Under the pieces are notes generated by a model. The model was not told the origin of the DNA and ran no database searches. It saw nothing but the letters and a program-made list of their open reading frames with translations. Source: JACMLD01 sp040007355 (GTDB lineage: Bacteria > Bacteroidota > Bacteroidia > Chitinophagales > Chitinophagaceae). Taken from it: DNA of 64,000 nucleotides. Position 1 is the stretch's first letter. The number at the start of each line of letters is the position of its first letter. Location of the stretch: positions 1 to 64,000 of the forward strand of contig JBDTVE010000251.1 of assembly GCA_040007355.1 (NCBI GenBank). The letters run 5' to 3'. Shown here in pieces: positions 8,531-18,622 of the stretch. The translations under genes were made by a program, and so were the position numbers.

Positions 8531-9382
8531 ATGCGCTATGTTTTCCTGCTCGCCACAATAGTCTTGTTTACCGCCTGTAAAAAATCAGGAGGCGATGCTG
8601 TGCCGGCACCGGCCATTGCGGTTTCCACGCTCACCGATATCCCTTATGGAACAGATGCCCGGCAAAAAATGGATCTCTACTTGCCGGCCAACCGATCAGC
8701 AGACACCACTAAAGTTATTATCCTTATTCACGGGGGCGGCTGGGATGAAGGAGATAAGGCAGACTTTAATAGCGCTGTGCCGATTCTCCAATCCTATTTA
8801 CCAGGCTATGCCATTATCAATATTAATTACCGGCTGGCTGCAAACGGCCAAAATCTTTTTCCCACTCAGGAAAACGATGTTAAAACGGCAGCCGAATTCG
8901 TTTTTGGTAAACGAAAAGAATTTATCATTTCAGACAAATGGGTCTTCCTGGGAGCCAGCGCTGGGGGGCACCTGGCATTGCTGCAATCTTTCAAATACAG
9001 CAGTCCCGTAAAACCGAAAGCGGTTGTATCCTTTTTCGGGCCTTCAGACCTGGTGAGCCTGTACAATGCCCCCAACCCGCTGGTAGCCCTGTTGTTACTG
9101 AACGCCACCGGCACTATTCCTGCGCTCAACCCAGCACCTTATCAGCAGGCCAGCCCTGTTAATTTTATCACCGCACAATCGCCACCAACCATCTTATTAC
9201 AGGGAGGGGCCGATCCGCTGGTTCCACCTTCACAGTCAACCCTGGTTCGAGACAAACTGCAATCGCTGGGTGTTGCCAACCAGTACGTGTTTTATCCAAA
9301 TAATGGTCACGGATGGGAAGGTGACGACCTCATTGATTCCTTTAACAAAATAGCCGCGTTTATAAAATTACAGGTAAACTAA
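8531..9382 (+). CDS. alpha/beta hydrolase (esterase) lipoprotein
   Basis: A 283-residue predicted outer or periplasmic lipoprotein. The signal 'MRYVFLLATIVLFTAC' ends in a lipobox with Cys at about 16. The catalytic domain has the oxyanion motif 'HGGGW', nucleophile 'GASAGGH' (Ser about 143), acid 'GGADPLVPP' and His in 'NNGHGWEG'. This is the layout of BD-FAE/carboxylesterase-like enzymes. The frame is open back to 8378, but the ATG at 8531 is chosen because it places the lipoprotein signal at the N-terminus. Monocistronic, upstream of rarA. Likely an ester or acyl hydrolase; substrate unknown. Confidence 0.85.
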   Translation: MRYVFLLATIVLFTACKKSGGDAVPAPAIAVSTLTDIPYGTDARQKMDLYLPANRSADTTKVIILIHGGGWDEGDKADFNSAVPILQSYLPGYAIININYRLAANGQNLFPTQENDVKTAAEFVFGKRKEFIISDKWVFLGASAGGHLALLQSFKYSSPVKPKAVVSFFGPSDLVSLYNAPNPLVALLLLNATGTIPALNPAPYQQASPVNFITAQSPPTILLQGGADPLVPPSQSTLVRDKLQSLGVANQYVFYPNNGHGWEGDDLIDSFNKIAAFIKLQVN

Positions 9383-9475
9383 AGGCACGCCGCGTCCGCA
9401 ATCGCTCCCGCTACATTCAACCCGGCGGAATCATGATTTAAGATCCGTCTTGCTTCTTTTTTTGTTACTTTGAAT

Positions 9476-10732
9476 ATGACTCCTCCATTAGCAGAACGCC
9501 TGCGGCCTACAAACCTGGATGAGCTGGCAGGCCAGGAACATTTAACCGGTAAAGGCAGCATACTGCGTACCGCCATAGAAAATGGCAAACTACCCTCCAT
9601 GATCCTGTGGGGACCACCCGGTGTTGGCAAAACAACCATCGCACATATTATTGCCCATACCCTGGGCGCGCCTTTCTATACTTTAAGCGCTATCAGCAGC
9701 GGTGTAAAAGATGTCAGGGAAGTAATTGAAGCCGCCAAAACAAAAGAAAATTGCATTCTTTTTATAGACGAAATACACCGTTTTAACAAAGGACAGCAGG
9801 ATGCCCTGCTGGGCGCCGTTGAAAAAGGCATTGTTACCCTGATAGGCGCCACCACCGAGAATCCTTCCTTTGAAGTTAATTCAGCATTGCTCAGCCGTTG
9901 CCAGGTATATGTATTAAAACCATTGGGTGAAACACAACTGGTGAGCCTGTTGCAGCACGCCGTTAAAACAGATCCCGTTCTGAGCAAAAAGCAAATTACA
10001 TTGAAGGAAACCGCGGCCCTGATTAATATTTCCGGTGGCGACGCCCGGAAATTGCTCAACCTGTTAGAACTGGTATCCGATGCCATGGGCGATAAGGTGG
10101 TCATTACAGATAAAATCGTAATGGAAACAGCACAGAAACGCATTGCACTGTACGATAAAAAAGGCGAGCAGCATTACGATATTATATCTGCATTTATTAA
10201 ATCGGTAAGGGGAAGCGACCCCAATGCTGCCCTTTACTGGCTGGCGAGAATGATTGAAGGCGGGGAAGATGTAAAATTTATTGCACGCCGCATGGTTATA
10301 CTGGCCAGCGAGGATATAGGCAACGCCAACCCTACAGCCCTGGTAATGGCCAATGCCAGCTTTGATGCTGTTTATAAAATTGGTTACCCCGAAGCACAGA
10401 TCATTTTATCGCAATGCGCCACCTACCTGGCAGCCTCGCCCAAAAGCAACGCCGCCGTAGCGTCCATTGGCGCGGCTATTGCAGCGGTAAAGCAATATGG
10501 CGACCTGCCGGTACCCCTCCATATCAGGAACGCGCCAACCCGGTTAATGAAGAACATGGACTATGGCAAAGGATACCAGTACGCACATAGTTATGAGAAG
10601 AATTTTTCTGAACAGGAATATCTTCCCGAACAAATAAGCGGCACCGTGTTTTATGAACCTGGAAAAAATATCCGGGAAGAAGAACTCAGAAAATTTCTTC
10701 GCCAGCGTTGGAAAGAAAAATACGGGTATTGA
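9476..10732 (+). CDS. rarA: replication-associated recombination protein RarA (MgsA)
   Basis: A 418-residue AAA+ ATPase of the clamp-loader-related RarA/MgsA/WRNIP1 family, which acts at stalled replication forks. It begins 'PPLAERLRPTNLDELAGQEHL'. Walker A 'GPPGVGKTT' lies at about residues 46-54 and Walker B 'CILFIDEIHRF' at about 97-107, followed by the sensor 'GATTENPSFEVN'. The C-terminal tetramerisation domain has 'ALYWLARMIEGGEDVKFIARR' and 'NAPTRLMK'. Start ATG 9476 is preferred over the TTG two codons upstream, which overlaps a -7-like TTACTTTG (9465-9472). Length is normal. Confidence 0.95.
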   Translation: MTPPLAERLRPTNLDELAGQEHLTGKGSILRTAIENGKLPSMILWGPPGVGKTTIAHIIAHTLGAPFYTLSAISSGVKDVREVIEAAKTKENCILFIDEIHRFNKGQQDALLGAVEKGIVTLIGATTENPSFEVNSALLSRCQVYVLKPLGETQLVSLLQHAVKTDPVLSKKQITLKETAALINISGGDARKLLNLLELVSDAMGDKVVITDKIVMETAQKRIALYDKKGEQHYDIISAFIKSVRGSDPNAALYWLARMIEGGEDVKFIARRMVILASEDIGNANPTALVMANASFDAVYKIGYPEAQIILSQCATYLAASPKSNAAVASIGAAIAAVKQYGDLPVPLHIRNAPTRLMKNMDYGKGYQYAHSYEKNFSEQEYLPEQISGTVFYEPGKNIREEELRKFLRQRWKEKYGY

Positions 10733-10874
10733 AAAGGTTGACCACCAAAACAACAACTATTGATATCCGTTACCCTAGGAAAACAGACCGCTTTACTTGT
10801 TTCCCTTTTGGCGGCAATATTGCTTTACAAAAACCGGTAAACTACACCAATGAACTTTTAAAAATAAACTGCGC

Positions 10875-12224
10875 ATGAGAGATTATCTGTTAACCGCCGT
10901 ATCCCTGTTTCTATTGCTGCCTGCATTTTCCCAAACCATTGTTCAAAAAGATCCGCTTATAGAAGAAATGGTAAAACAGGTCTCGGCGGATTCGCTCCGG
11001 TCATACATTAAAACCCTGGTAGCTTTTGGTACCCGCAATACCCTGAGCACGCAAACGAATGCAAAAAAGGGCATTGGCGCGGCTCGTGGCTGGATACTGG
11101 GCAAGTTCAATTCCTTTGCCCGGCAGTCCGGCGGCCGGCTTACAGCAGTCATTGATACTACTTCTCTTGTTCCCGATGGCAAACGCGTGGATATGCCGCT
11201 GGTGCTGGGTAACGTGGTGGCAACATTAAAGGGCACCGATCCCAATGACAACAGGATCTTGTTGGTTAGCGGACATGTAGACAATCGCCGCACCAATGTA
11301 ATGGACCGTACCGGCGATGCACCCGGAGCCAACGACGATGGCAGCGGCACTTCGACCGTTATTGAATGTGCCCGTATCATGAGCAAACACCCGTTCCCCG
11401 CTACGATAATTTTTATTGTCGTTAGCGGTGAGGAGCAGGGCCTGCTGGGCGCCACTTATATGGCCAATAAATTAAAAAAAGAAAACGCACAGGTAGAAGC
11501 CGTACTAAACAACGATATCGTAGGCAGCAACAACAGCAGCGAAACAAATATTACAGACAACACCCGCGTACGCGTATTCAGCGAGGGGCTGCCCGCTTAT
11601 GAACTGGAAAAAAATGCCGCGTCCATCCGCCAGCTCGGACTGGAAAATGATGGCAGGGCAAGACAACTGGCCAGGTACGTTAAGGAAACCGGCGAACGGT
11701 ATGTAGACAATTTACAGGTGGTAATGGTGTACCGGACCGATCGCTTTCTTCGTAGCGGCGACCATGTACCTTATACCGTTAATGGATACACGGCGGTGCG
11801 CATCACAGAAATGAACGAGAATTATTATCACCAGCACCAGGACATACGCTCCGAAAACGGTAACCAATACGGGGACCTGACCGAATTCATGGATTTTGAA
11901 TACCTCCGCAAAAACACCTGTTTAAATCTTTGCAACCTGGCCAACCTGGCAAAATCGCCGGCTGCACCACAGCAGGTAACAGTGGAAGTTAAAAAACTGG
12001 ATAATTATACCGCCCTTTCCTGGGCCAGACCCGCAACCGGTAAATGCAAGGGCTTCTATGTGCTCCTGCGTGAAACCACCAGCCCGGTATGGGAAAAGAA
12101 AATCTTCACCACCCAAACAGCCATCAGCCTGCCTTATTCCAAAGACAACTATTTTTTTGCGGTGCAGTCGGTCAGCGAAGATGGCAATGAAAGCCTGCCC
12201 GTAGTACCTTCAATAGGAAGATAA
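10875..12224 (+). CDS. secreted M28 family zinc peptidase
   Basis: A 449-residue exported metallopeptidase. A signal peptide of about 20 residues ends '...PAFSQ'. The M28 core shows metal ligands and catalytic residues: 'VSGHVDNR' (His/Asp), 'GANDDGSGTSTVIECARIM' (bridging Asp), 'FIVVSGEEQGLLGATYMA' (catalytic Glu and metal Glu), and 'LNNDIVG' (Asp). Residues about 355-449 form a fibronectin type III-like C-terminal domain ('APQQVTVEVKKLDNYTALSWARP'). Probably an aminopeptidase of the periplasm or cell surface. Monocistronic; no clear -7 box in the 140 nt upstream. Confidence 0.88.
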   Translation: MRDYLLTAVSLFLLLPAFSQTIVQKDPLIEEMVKQVSADSLRSYIKTLVAFGTRNTLSTQTNAKKGIGAARGWILGKFNSFARQSGGRLTAVIDTTSLVPDGKRVDMPLVLGNVVATLKGTDPNDNRILLVSGHVDNRRTNVMDRTGDAPGANDDGSGTSTVIECARIMSKHPFPATIIFIVVSGEEQGLLGATYMANKLKKENAQVEAVLNNDIVGSNNSSETNITDNTRVRVFSEGLPAYELEKNAASIRQLGLENDGRARQLARYVKETGERYVDNLQVVMVYRTDRFLRSGDHVPYTVNGYTAVRITEMNENYYHQHQDIRSENGNQYGDLTEFMDFEYLRKNTCLNLCNLANLAKSPAAPQQVTVEVKKLDNYTALSWARPATGKCKGFYVLLRETTSPVWEKKIFTTQTAISLPYSKDNYFFAVQSVSEDGNESLPVVPSIGR

Positions 12225-12463
12225 CCCCCCTTTTACCTTCATTTCCCGTCGCTTTTACGGGTACCGGCGGCAGCTTTTCATGGCAGCATCGTTGTGTCAC
12301 AAACCTTTCATCGGCATATCATTGGGCATCGCGGTTTCCCGGTTGCTGCGGCAGTACCAGGCACTGCGGCTGGGCTAGCAGTCAGCATTTGTAATATTTT
12401 TAATAGGTGCCGGTTAAACCATCCTGTTTATAACGGTCATACCTGTATATAAAAGATATAAGT

Positions 12464-12754
12464 ATGAAAAAGTATGTATTACCCTTTGCTGTTTTAACGG
12501 CCATGTTTTCGCTTGCTTCCTGTGCGCCAGCCTATGTGGTGCGTGAACGCCCGCATGAAGTGGTATATGCCAGGCCGGCGCCACCCAGCCGAGCCCATAT
12601 ATGGATAAGTGGCGACTGGGTTTGGAGGGGTGGCCGGTACCAATGGCATGAGGGTCATTGGGAACAACCACGCCGCGGTGCGCGCTGGACAGACGGCCAC
12701 TGGCAGGATTCGCCGCGGGGTTCCAGATGGATACCGGGTCACTGGCAAAGATAA
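12464..12754 (+). CDS. YXWGXW-type repeat lipoprotein
   Basis: A 96-residue lipoprotein. The signal 'MKKYVLPFAVLTAMFSLASC' ends in a Cys at about residue 20. The mature part is rich in W, H, R and G with three spaced motifs 'WISGDWVWRGGRYQWHEGHW', 'ARWTDGHW' and 'SRWIPGHW', matching the WxxGxW/YXWGXW repeat family common in Bacteroidota and Planctomycetes. Function unknown, presumably cell envelope. Followed by a strong hairpin at 12784. Confidence 0.8.
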   Translation: MKKYVLPFAVLTAMFSLASCAPAYVVRERPHEVVYARPAPPSRAHIWISGDWVWRGGRYQWHEGHWEQPRRGARWTDGHWQDSPRGSRWIPGHWQR

Positions 12755-12783
12755 CCGGCCGGTATACACATTTTTTTGATATC

Positions 12784-12819
12784 ACCATTCATTGACAGAC
12801 TGTAACGTCAATGAATGGT
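12784..12819 (+). terminator. hairpin downstream of the YXWGXW gene
   Basis: Perfect 13-bp arms (12784-12796 and 12807-12819, ACCATTCATTGAC and its complement) with a 10-nt loop. The following sequence TGCTTTTAAG is only weakly U-rich. Likely terminates the lipoprotein transcript, 30 nt after its stop codon. Confidence 0.55.
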
Positions 12820-12959
12820 TGCTTTTAAGTACCCGAATTGCCGCAAGGCCCGGGATGGAAAAATCGGTGTACCTGAGTATTTTTTGTATACCGCTTTAAT
12901 TTATATCGGTCGTTCCTGCCCGATAACCGTTGGCTTATATTGCCTCTCCTCCCTCAAGA

Positions 12960-15900
12960 CTACTGTACCACCCTAATAACACCTGCACCGTTATAAGAAT
13001 GATATTCCCCGTTATACATGGCATCGGCACTAACAGGCCCCATCTTATACACACCCGGACTAACCGCGCGCACCGCATAGTAATATGTTTGGCGATTATC
13101 GTACAGATCAACAAACAGGTTGATGCGGTCATCGCGCACGTCCATGGCCGTTGGCGTATCGGCATCCTTGATCCATTCCATACCCGGCAATTCCTTTGTA
13201 CGGGGGTTTTCAATCTCAAACCCGGCTGGCAGCAAATCGGTCAGTACAATATTCTGTACGGCCCCGCTATAAGATTTCTCCAGTTTTAGCTGTACAATCA
13301 CCAGGTCATTTTGCTTAAAAGTATTACCGCTGATCACGCGGCCATAACGGTCATAAAACCGGCGCCGTACTTTTATATAATTGTCTTCCTCGATATAAGA
13401 GCCGCTTGCGCTGATGCCCCTGCTCTGCCACCAATAATACAGGTTGCCATTTCCTTTGGTGCTGATATCAACTGTATTGGAACCCAGTTGCTTGGACTGC
13501 AGCTGCAGGTTACCGCCGTTAAGCACGCCGACTGTTTTTCCATTTGCGGTAATGGTAGCCGTTATGGTTGATTTATTGGCGGCCCGCGCCAGCTTGCCCA
13601 TCGCCAGGAAACTGAAAGCGCATTCTTGAGTGCTGTACCATCTCCGTTGTTTTAACTTTTGTATTACATGATTCGACATAACACCGATCTGCGGGTTACC
13701 GGGGTCAACGTCTATCAGTACATTCAACGCAATCGATTCATCACGGATATCGCTGTAAAAACTACCGCCGGTTTGCGCCACTGATTCTTCGCCGCTGAAA
13801 GCAGCCGGTAATAAATCCCGGAACCTTGCCTTATCGCCTGCAACGGCGTAAGCTGCGGACAATAGATACCGGCTGTCCAATGCCAGCAAGGCGGGGTTTG
13901 CCTTATAATAATTCATAACGCTTACATTTGGCCGGCCTGCAACTGCCAGAACATATAAACTATAGGCAACCTCTTTGGGGGCTATTTTCTTTTGTGCAGA
14001 CTGGTTGTAATAATACGTAATGGTTTCACGGCTCCGCAATTTATTGTTCAGATAGCTCAGTAGCGTTTGAAGCAAACCATTGTCAACATCGTAACCCGCC
14101 CGCTGCGCTTCAATTAAAAAATGAGCCGCATATACGGAGGCCCACCAGTGTTCCGTTCCCGCTCCATCCCAAAGAGTAATACCCCCGTTGTACAATTGCC
14201 GCAATTTTATTTTGCGGATGGCTTCCTGAATATTACTATTGGCAGAAACCTTGCTGGCTTTACCGGTACTTAACAAATCGGCCAGGTCTCCGTAATACAA
14301 TTGCGGAAATGCCGCGGATACCGCTTGTTCCGTACAGCCGTAAGGATATTCCACCAGGTAAGCAAACTGGTTAGCTAACTGCAACGCCGGTGACCGGCTT
14401 ACAACCAGTTTATAGTCGCTGCTGCCGGGTATAAAATCCCGCAGGCCAATGGTGATTTTCGCCGAACGATTACCCGCAATCACCCCCCCGCCGGTAATTT
14501 TCTGCAGGGTAGATACCGGCCGCACGGTTATATCCGTTTCGTCGGAAAATATTTCTCCCATACCTTTCACCGTTGCTCTTATTATACCGGTACTGATGGC
14601 CCGACTGGCCACCACTTTAAATATCGTACGTGCCTCACTATTAGCTTTTAGATCCACGGATTGCTGCATTACGCCCACTACCTGCAGCGGTGAAGTGGCA
14701 TTCAGGCTGGCCTCCGCTGTTGTACGCTTGTTGGTGGTATTGGTAATGGTGAGGGGCACCGTAACCGTGTCGCCGGGACTTAAAAACCGAGGCAATGCGG
14801 TGCTTAGCACAATTGGATCCGCTACTTTCATGCCGGTTGCCGTACTTCCAAAACTTTCATTTTTATAGGCCACCGCCATCAGCCTTATTTCCCCGCTAAA
14901 AGCCGGAACATCAAATTCAAAATTAGCTTTCCCGCCTGCATCCGCTTTCACAATACCGCTCCAATAACTCAATATCTTTATGCGTTTGTTGGGCATGGGG
15001 TTGCTTCGCTTACTCGTCTCCAGGTCGCCATCACCGCCGGTACTGCTGAGCCTTGCCCGTATCTCCGGGAACAATAGCGGGTACATATCGAAACCGTCCA
15101 CTTCAAGTGCCCGTTTTGCATAGAAATAACCATAGGGATTGGGTGTTTCAAAACCACTAACCTGCAAAACGCCATTGTCTACTGCCGCCAGCGTTATAAA
15201 GCTCCCTGCCGCTGCTTTTACGGTTACTTTTTGATGGGTGCGCGAGCGCACTGCTGTTTGCGCCACCAGCTGCACATCCATTTTCCTGCTCTTCTCTTCC
15301 ACCATAATACTGGTATAGCCATGTGCAACCGTTAGCGGTAGTTCGCTTACATCATGTGGCTTTATCAGGGTTGCTGTTATATACACGTTTGGCAGCTGGT
15401 CGGCCGTCACCTTCAGATCCAGCGAAGCCTGTCTGCCATCCACGTTTACATATTGGTAGGAAATTACCTGGTCGGTTTCCATGGTAACCAGCATTTTCCC
15501 GCTGAAAGGCGTTTTAAATAATACTTTCGCGCTTTCTCCCGCCTGGTAGGCCGATTTATCCGTACTGATATCAATATTCCCTTCCGTGCTTACCTCAAAA
15601 GAATTGTTATCATTGCCCCAGGCGCCATAACTGTAAAACTCCTTTTTTACATAGCTGTTTGCACCGGGCAGGTATACCCGCAGTTCATAGTCGCCCGCGC
15701 TGCGCGGCGTAAAAGCGAACTGTGTAGTTTCTCCAGACACGGTGATCAAACTGCTGGCGGCCAACTTATCTTCTTTTTGGGATTCGTAGCGGAAATATTC
15801 GCCGCGTTTGGTAAGCACCGTTCTGTATTCATGTTTAATCACCTCTACCTTTGCCGATGCCGTAACCAGTTGTTCGTTTTTATTAAGCGCCAGCAGGGAA

Positions 15901-18347
15901 AATCTAACAGGTTGGTTCAGGGGATAATACCACCAGCCATCATCCCCCACACCAAAGAAAACCGGCTGTGTGTAGATATCCGCCGATGTATTTTGGCTCA
16001 CGGGTCTGCCCGTTTCATCAAATACGGTTGTATAAAACGATGCCTGCAGCATGCCTTCATTTTTGTATGCCTCCTTGGCTAAAAATTTTTCAGTGGCGTT
16101 TCCCTCCTCGTCCGTCTTGCCTTCTTTTAATTCTTTATCAAAGGAGACACCGGGATTGGCAATCGAAAAATCGTACCGTTCATATTTTTTGGGGCTAAAG
16201 GATTTTTGTTTTACTTGTATCTCGCATTCATAGTTCCGGTTGGCAGCAGGCGGTCCAAAAAAATTAACCGCATTGATACTCAGTTTAGCCTGTTCACCGG
16301 CAACAAGGCTTTCCTTGTCGAGTTTGGCACTTACTTCAATTCTGTCCGGAACAAATTCTTCCACCCTGAAATTCTGCGTACCCAGCAATACATCATTGCC
16401 ATTGTATACTTCCAGCGAATAACTGCCGGTAATAGCAGCAGCAGTAATATTAACGCTTCCTTCCAGCGAGCCCTGCTCGTTTAGTGTCTTCCTGAATGTC
16501 TTCAACTCCTTTCCGTTGGGCATCAGGAATTTTAATTTAACCGGCAGTTCGCCCGGCGATTTCCAGTGCCGGTCGCGCAGCACAACAGAGAAATAGATGT
16601 TTTCACCCGGCCGGTAGATATCGCGTTCTGCATAAATAAAAGCATCCAAACCCGTAGTATTGCTGTGCTTTCCACCCACTTCAAAACGACTCATATTAAC
16701 CCTGGTACTGCTAAAAGGCAGGTAACTGAAATCTGTTTCTGTTTTAGCGATGATCATCGCCGGTCTGAAACCGGCAAATTCCTTTTTGGAATAATTGATG
16801 GTTGCCACACCGTCCGCGCCGGTACTACCAGTACCCAGCAACTGGTTGTTTCCGCCGTAGGCCGCCACGTTCACGCCATTAACAGGTAAAGCCGTTTTTA
16901 TTGAGTTTACGAATACCAGGATTTTATCAGCGCCTTCCTTTGCTATCAGGCCAAAATCCGAGAGCGAAATAAACCGGCTATCACTTACCCAGTTATCTTC
17001 CGCCGATTTTATCTTCAGGTGGTAAATGCCCTTGAATTCAGGCAGGCGATCGTCTATATTAAAATTAAATATCCTGGCAGAACCGCTTTTGGGCAGCGTT
17101 TTGGTGTCGATTTCTTTTTCATAGATCACATCGCCGGCAACGGCATCGCTGTTACCATCATAATATTCTTCATTTTTATTGTCCGTTTCCCTCGGATAAT
17201 AGCCACTGCGTTGCGCAGCCAGTAAATTATTCTCATAAATCTTGGAAACAATCACTTTTATCCGTGCTACATTAACCAGTTTAACTGCTATATTCTTTGC
17301 ACCCTGCCCCGCCAGGTAAACGGCCTGCCTGTTTACAAAGCTGATGGCAGGTTCCATTTTTCCAAACGTAAAATTATTGTGGTAGACTTCTTTCATGGTG
17401 CCGCCTATTTTACCGCGAAGTCCTTTTAATAGGGTAAGCGCATAACTTTTTGAAGCATCAAACCCATCGCCGCTGATGGCAAACCCATCGTCCGTAACCA
17501 TCGCGCTAAATTTTACTGCCGGCTCAATTTTTATAAAAGATGCCAGGTTTTCCGCAACTACCTGCTGGCTGGTTCTAATCGTAATGGTTCCGCTACTGCC
17601 GTCGTGGTCTGCGTTAATATCATTTACAGTAAGCGTAAACGGCGACGGGATAATGGTGCTGGTCTCTATTTTATCTTTGGTGGCATTGGTTCCCCCTTCC
17701 GGAACAATTCCATTGGCGAGGTTGATAACAAGGTTGTAATCCCGGTCTTCCGTTACCAGCCCGGTTATCCTTAAGGTAATCTTATCATTTGCGGATACCG
17801 ATTGAATTGAATAGGCAACCGGTTTTCCATCTACCGTTACCGTTAGTTTGTCGTTTAACACGGCGGCATTTACGGGGTAATTGAAATACAAATCAACCTG
17901 TGGAACGGCTGTTTTGGTGTTCTCGTCGGGTATTACCCAGGTGGCATTGGTATTTTCCAATTTTAGGCCGGCCGTGCTGAATAAAATATTGGCCCCTTTT
18001 TCTATGCTGCTGAATTTGGAATATCGCAATATTTCGCTGTTGAGGGTTGCCTTATAAGTGGTAGCGGCCTTTAACGGTCTGGATGGGGAAAACACCAGTT
18101 CATCTCCATGTTCCCAGCGAAAACGGCCTGGTATTACCGGCTCAAAAGAAATATATTGAGTAGAATCCCACTGATTGAGCAGTGAATCATTCATTAGCAT
18201 TTTATTAAATCGAAAAACAAGGTTGCCCAACTGAGGCACTTCGTCTTTTGCATTTGTATAATCAAGTGATATCGCCTGCCGGTTACAGGCGTATAAAAAA
18301 ATGATCCCGATAAACACGGGGATCACAAAGGATCTTGCAATACGCAT
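12960..18347 (-). CDS. bacterial alpha-2-macroglobulin lipoprotein
   Basis: A 1795-residue periplasmic protease trap of the alpha-2-macroglobulin family (YfhM-like). The lipoprotein signal 'MRIARSFVIPVFIGIIFLYAC' has Cys at about 21. Several macroglobulin-like Ig domains follow, with an MG2-type region around 'FIYAERDIYRPGENIYFSVVLRD'. The alpha-2-macroglobulin core contains 'VKADAGGKANFEFDVPAFSGEIRLMAVAY'. The thioester motif is intact: 'YPYGCTEQAVS' (Cys about 1338), followed by an alpha/alpha toroid and a C-terminal receptor-like domain. It is divergent from the PBP1C gene. This pairing is known from proteobacteria, where the trap is thought to protect the envelope while PBP1C repairs peptidoglycan. 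Confidence 0.95.
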   Translation of the reverse strand: MRIARSFVIPVFIGIIFLYACNRQAISLDYTNAKDEVPQLGNLVFRFNKMLMNDSLLNQWDSTQYISFEPVIPGRFRWEHGDELVFSPSRPLKAATTYKATLNSEILRYSKFSSIEKGANILFSTAGLKLENTNATWVIPDENTKTAVPQVDLYFNYPVNAAVLNDKLTVTVDGKPVAYSIQSVSANDKITLRITGLVTEDRDYNLVINLANGIVPEGGTNATKDKIETSTIIPSPFTLTVNDINADHDGSSGTITIRTSQQVVAENLASFIKIEPAVKFSAMVTDDGFAISGDGFDASKSYALTLLKGLRGKIGGTMKEVYHNNFTFGKMEPAISFVNRQAVYLAGQGAKNIAVKLVNVARIKVIVSKIYENNLLAAQRSGYYPRETDNKNEEYYDGNSDAVAGDVIYEKEIDTKTLPKSGSARIFNFNIDDRLPEFKGIYHLKIKSAEDNWVSDSRFISLSDFGLIAKEGADKILVFVNSIKTALPVNGVNVAAYGGNNQLLGTGSTGADGVATINYSKKEFAGFRPAMIIAKTETDFSYLPFSSTRVNMSRFEVGGKHSNTTGLDAFIYAERDIYRPGENIYFSVVLRDRHWKSPGELPVKLKFLMPNGKELKTFRKTLNEQGSLEGSVNITAAAITGSYSLEVYNGNDVLLGTQNFRVEEFVPDRIEVSAKLDKESLVAGEQAKLSINAVNFFGPPAANRNYECEIQVKQKSFSPKKYERYDFSIANPGVSFDKELKEGKTDEEGNATEKFLAKEAYKNEGMLQASFYTTVFDETGRPVSQNTSADIYTQPVFFGVGDDGWWYYPLNQPVRFSLLALNKNEQLVTASAKVEVIKHEYRTVLTKRGEYFRYESQKEDKLAASSLITVSGETTQFAFTPRSAGDYELRVYLPGANSYVKKEFYSYGAWGNDNNSFEVSTEGNIDISTDKSAYQAGESAKVLFKTPFSGKMLVTMETDQVISYQYVNVDGRQASLDLKVTADQLPNVYITATLIKPHDVSELPLTVAHGYTSIMVEEKSRKMDVQLVAQTAVRSRTHQKVTVKAAAGSFITLAAVDNGVLQVSGFETPNPYGYFYAKRALEVDGFDMYPLLFPEIRARLSSTGGDGDLETSKRSNPMPNKRIKILSYWSGIVKADAGGKANFEFDVPAFSGEIRLMAVAYKNESFGSTATGMKVADPIVLSTALPRFLSPGDTVTVPLTITNTTNKRTTAEASLNATSPLQVVGVMQQSVDLKANSEARTIFKVVASRAISTGIIRATVKGMGEIFSDETDITVRPVSTLQKITGGGVIAGNRSAKITIGLRDFIPGSSDYKLVVSRSPALQLANQFAYLVEYPYGCTEQAVSAAFPQLYYGDLADLLSTGKASKVSANSNIQEAIRKIKLRQLYNGGITLWDGAGTEHWWASVYAAHFLIEAQRAGYDVDNGLLQTLLSYLNNKLRSRETITYYYNQSAQKKIAPKEVAYSLYVLAVAGRPNVSVMNYYKANPALLALDSRYLLSAAYAVAGDKARFRDLLPAAFSGEESVAQTGGSFYSDIRDESIALNVLIDVDPGNPQIGVMSNHVIQKLKQRRWYSTQECAFSFLAMGKLARAANKSTITATITANGKTVGVLNGGNLQLQSKQLGSNTVDISTKGNGNLYYWWQSRGISASGSYIEEDNYIKVRRRFYDRYGRVISGNTFKQNDLVIVQLKLEKSYSGAVQNIVLTDLLPAGFEIENPRTKELPGMEWIKDADTPTAMDVRDDRINLFVDLYDNRQTYYYAVRAVSPGVYKMGPVSADAMYNGEYHSYNGAGVIRVVQ

Positions 18348-18622
18348 ATAGAGGATTGATTAGTGTTTTTGAAAACCTGCTGTTAAAGTACAAAAAGGAT
18401 GGTAAAAAAGCAGCCTTTGTTTCTTTATTTGGAGAAAGAATACCTGAAATTAGCGGTGAGCAACTATGGGGGATAATCCTGCGGGACCATGGTATTAAAA
18501 TATTACAGACGAAAGATAAACAGACCAATACGCTATTGTCAAATAATTTCAGATAAGGATTTGTTAATTGATATTTTTGATGCACTTTCCGGGTGGTCCG
18601 GGCTTCTGTAAGATCTGCCAAA

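Noticed and set aside
18335..18556. 73-codon plus-strand frame between the A2M and pbpC genes
   Set aside because: It begins antisense to the A2M signal peptide and has no recognisable content; this is better seen as the divergent control region.
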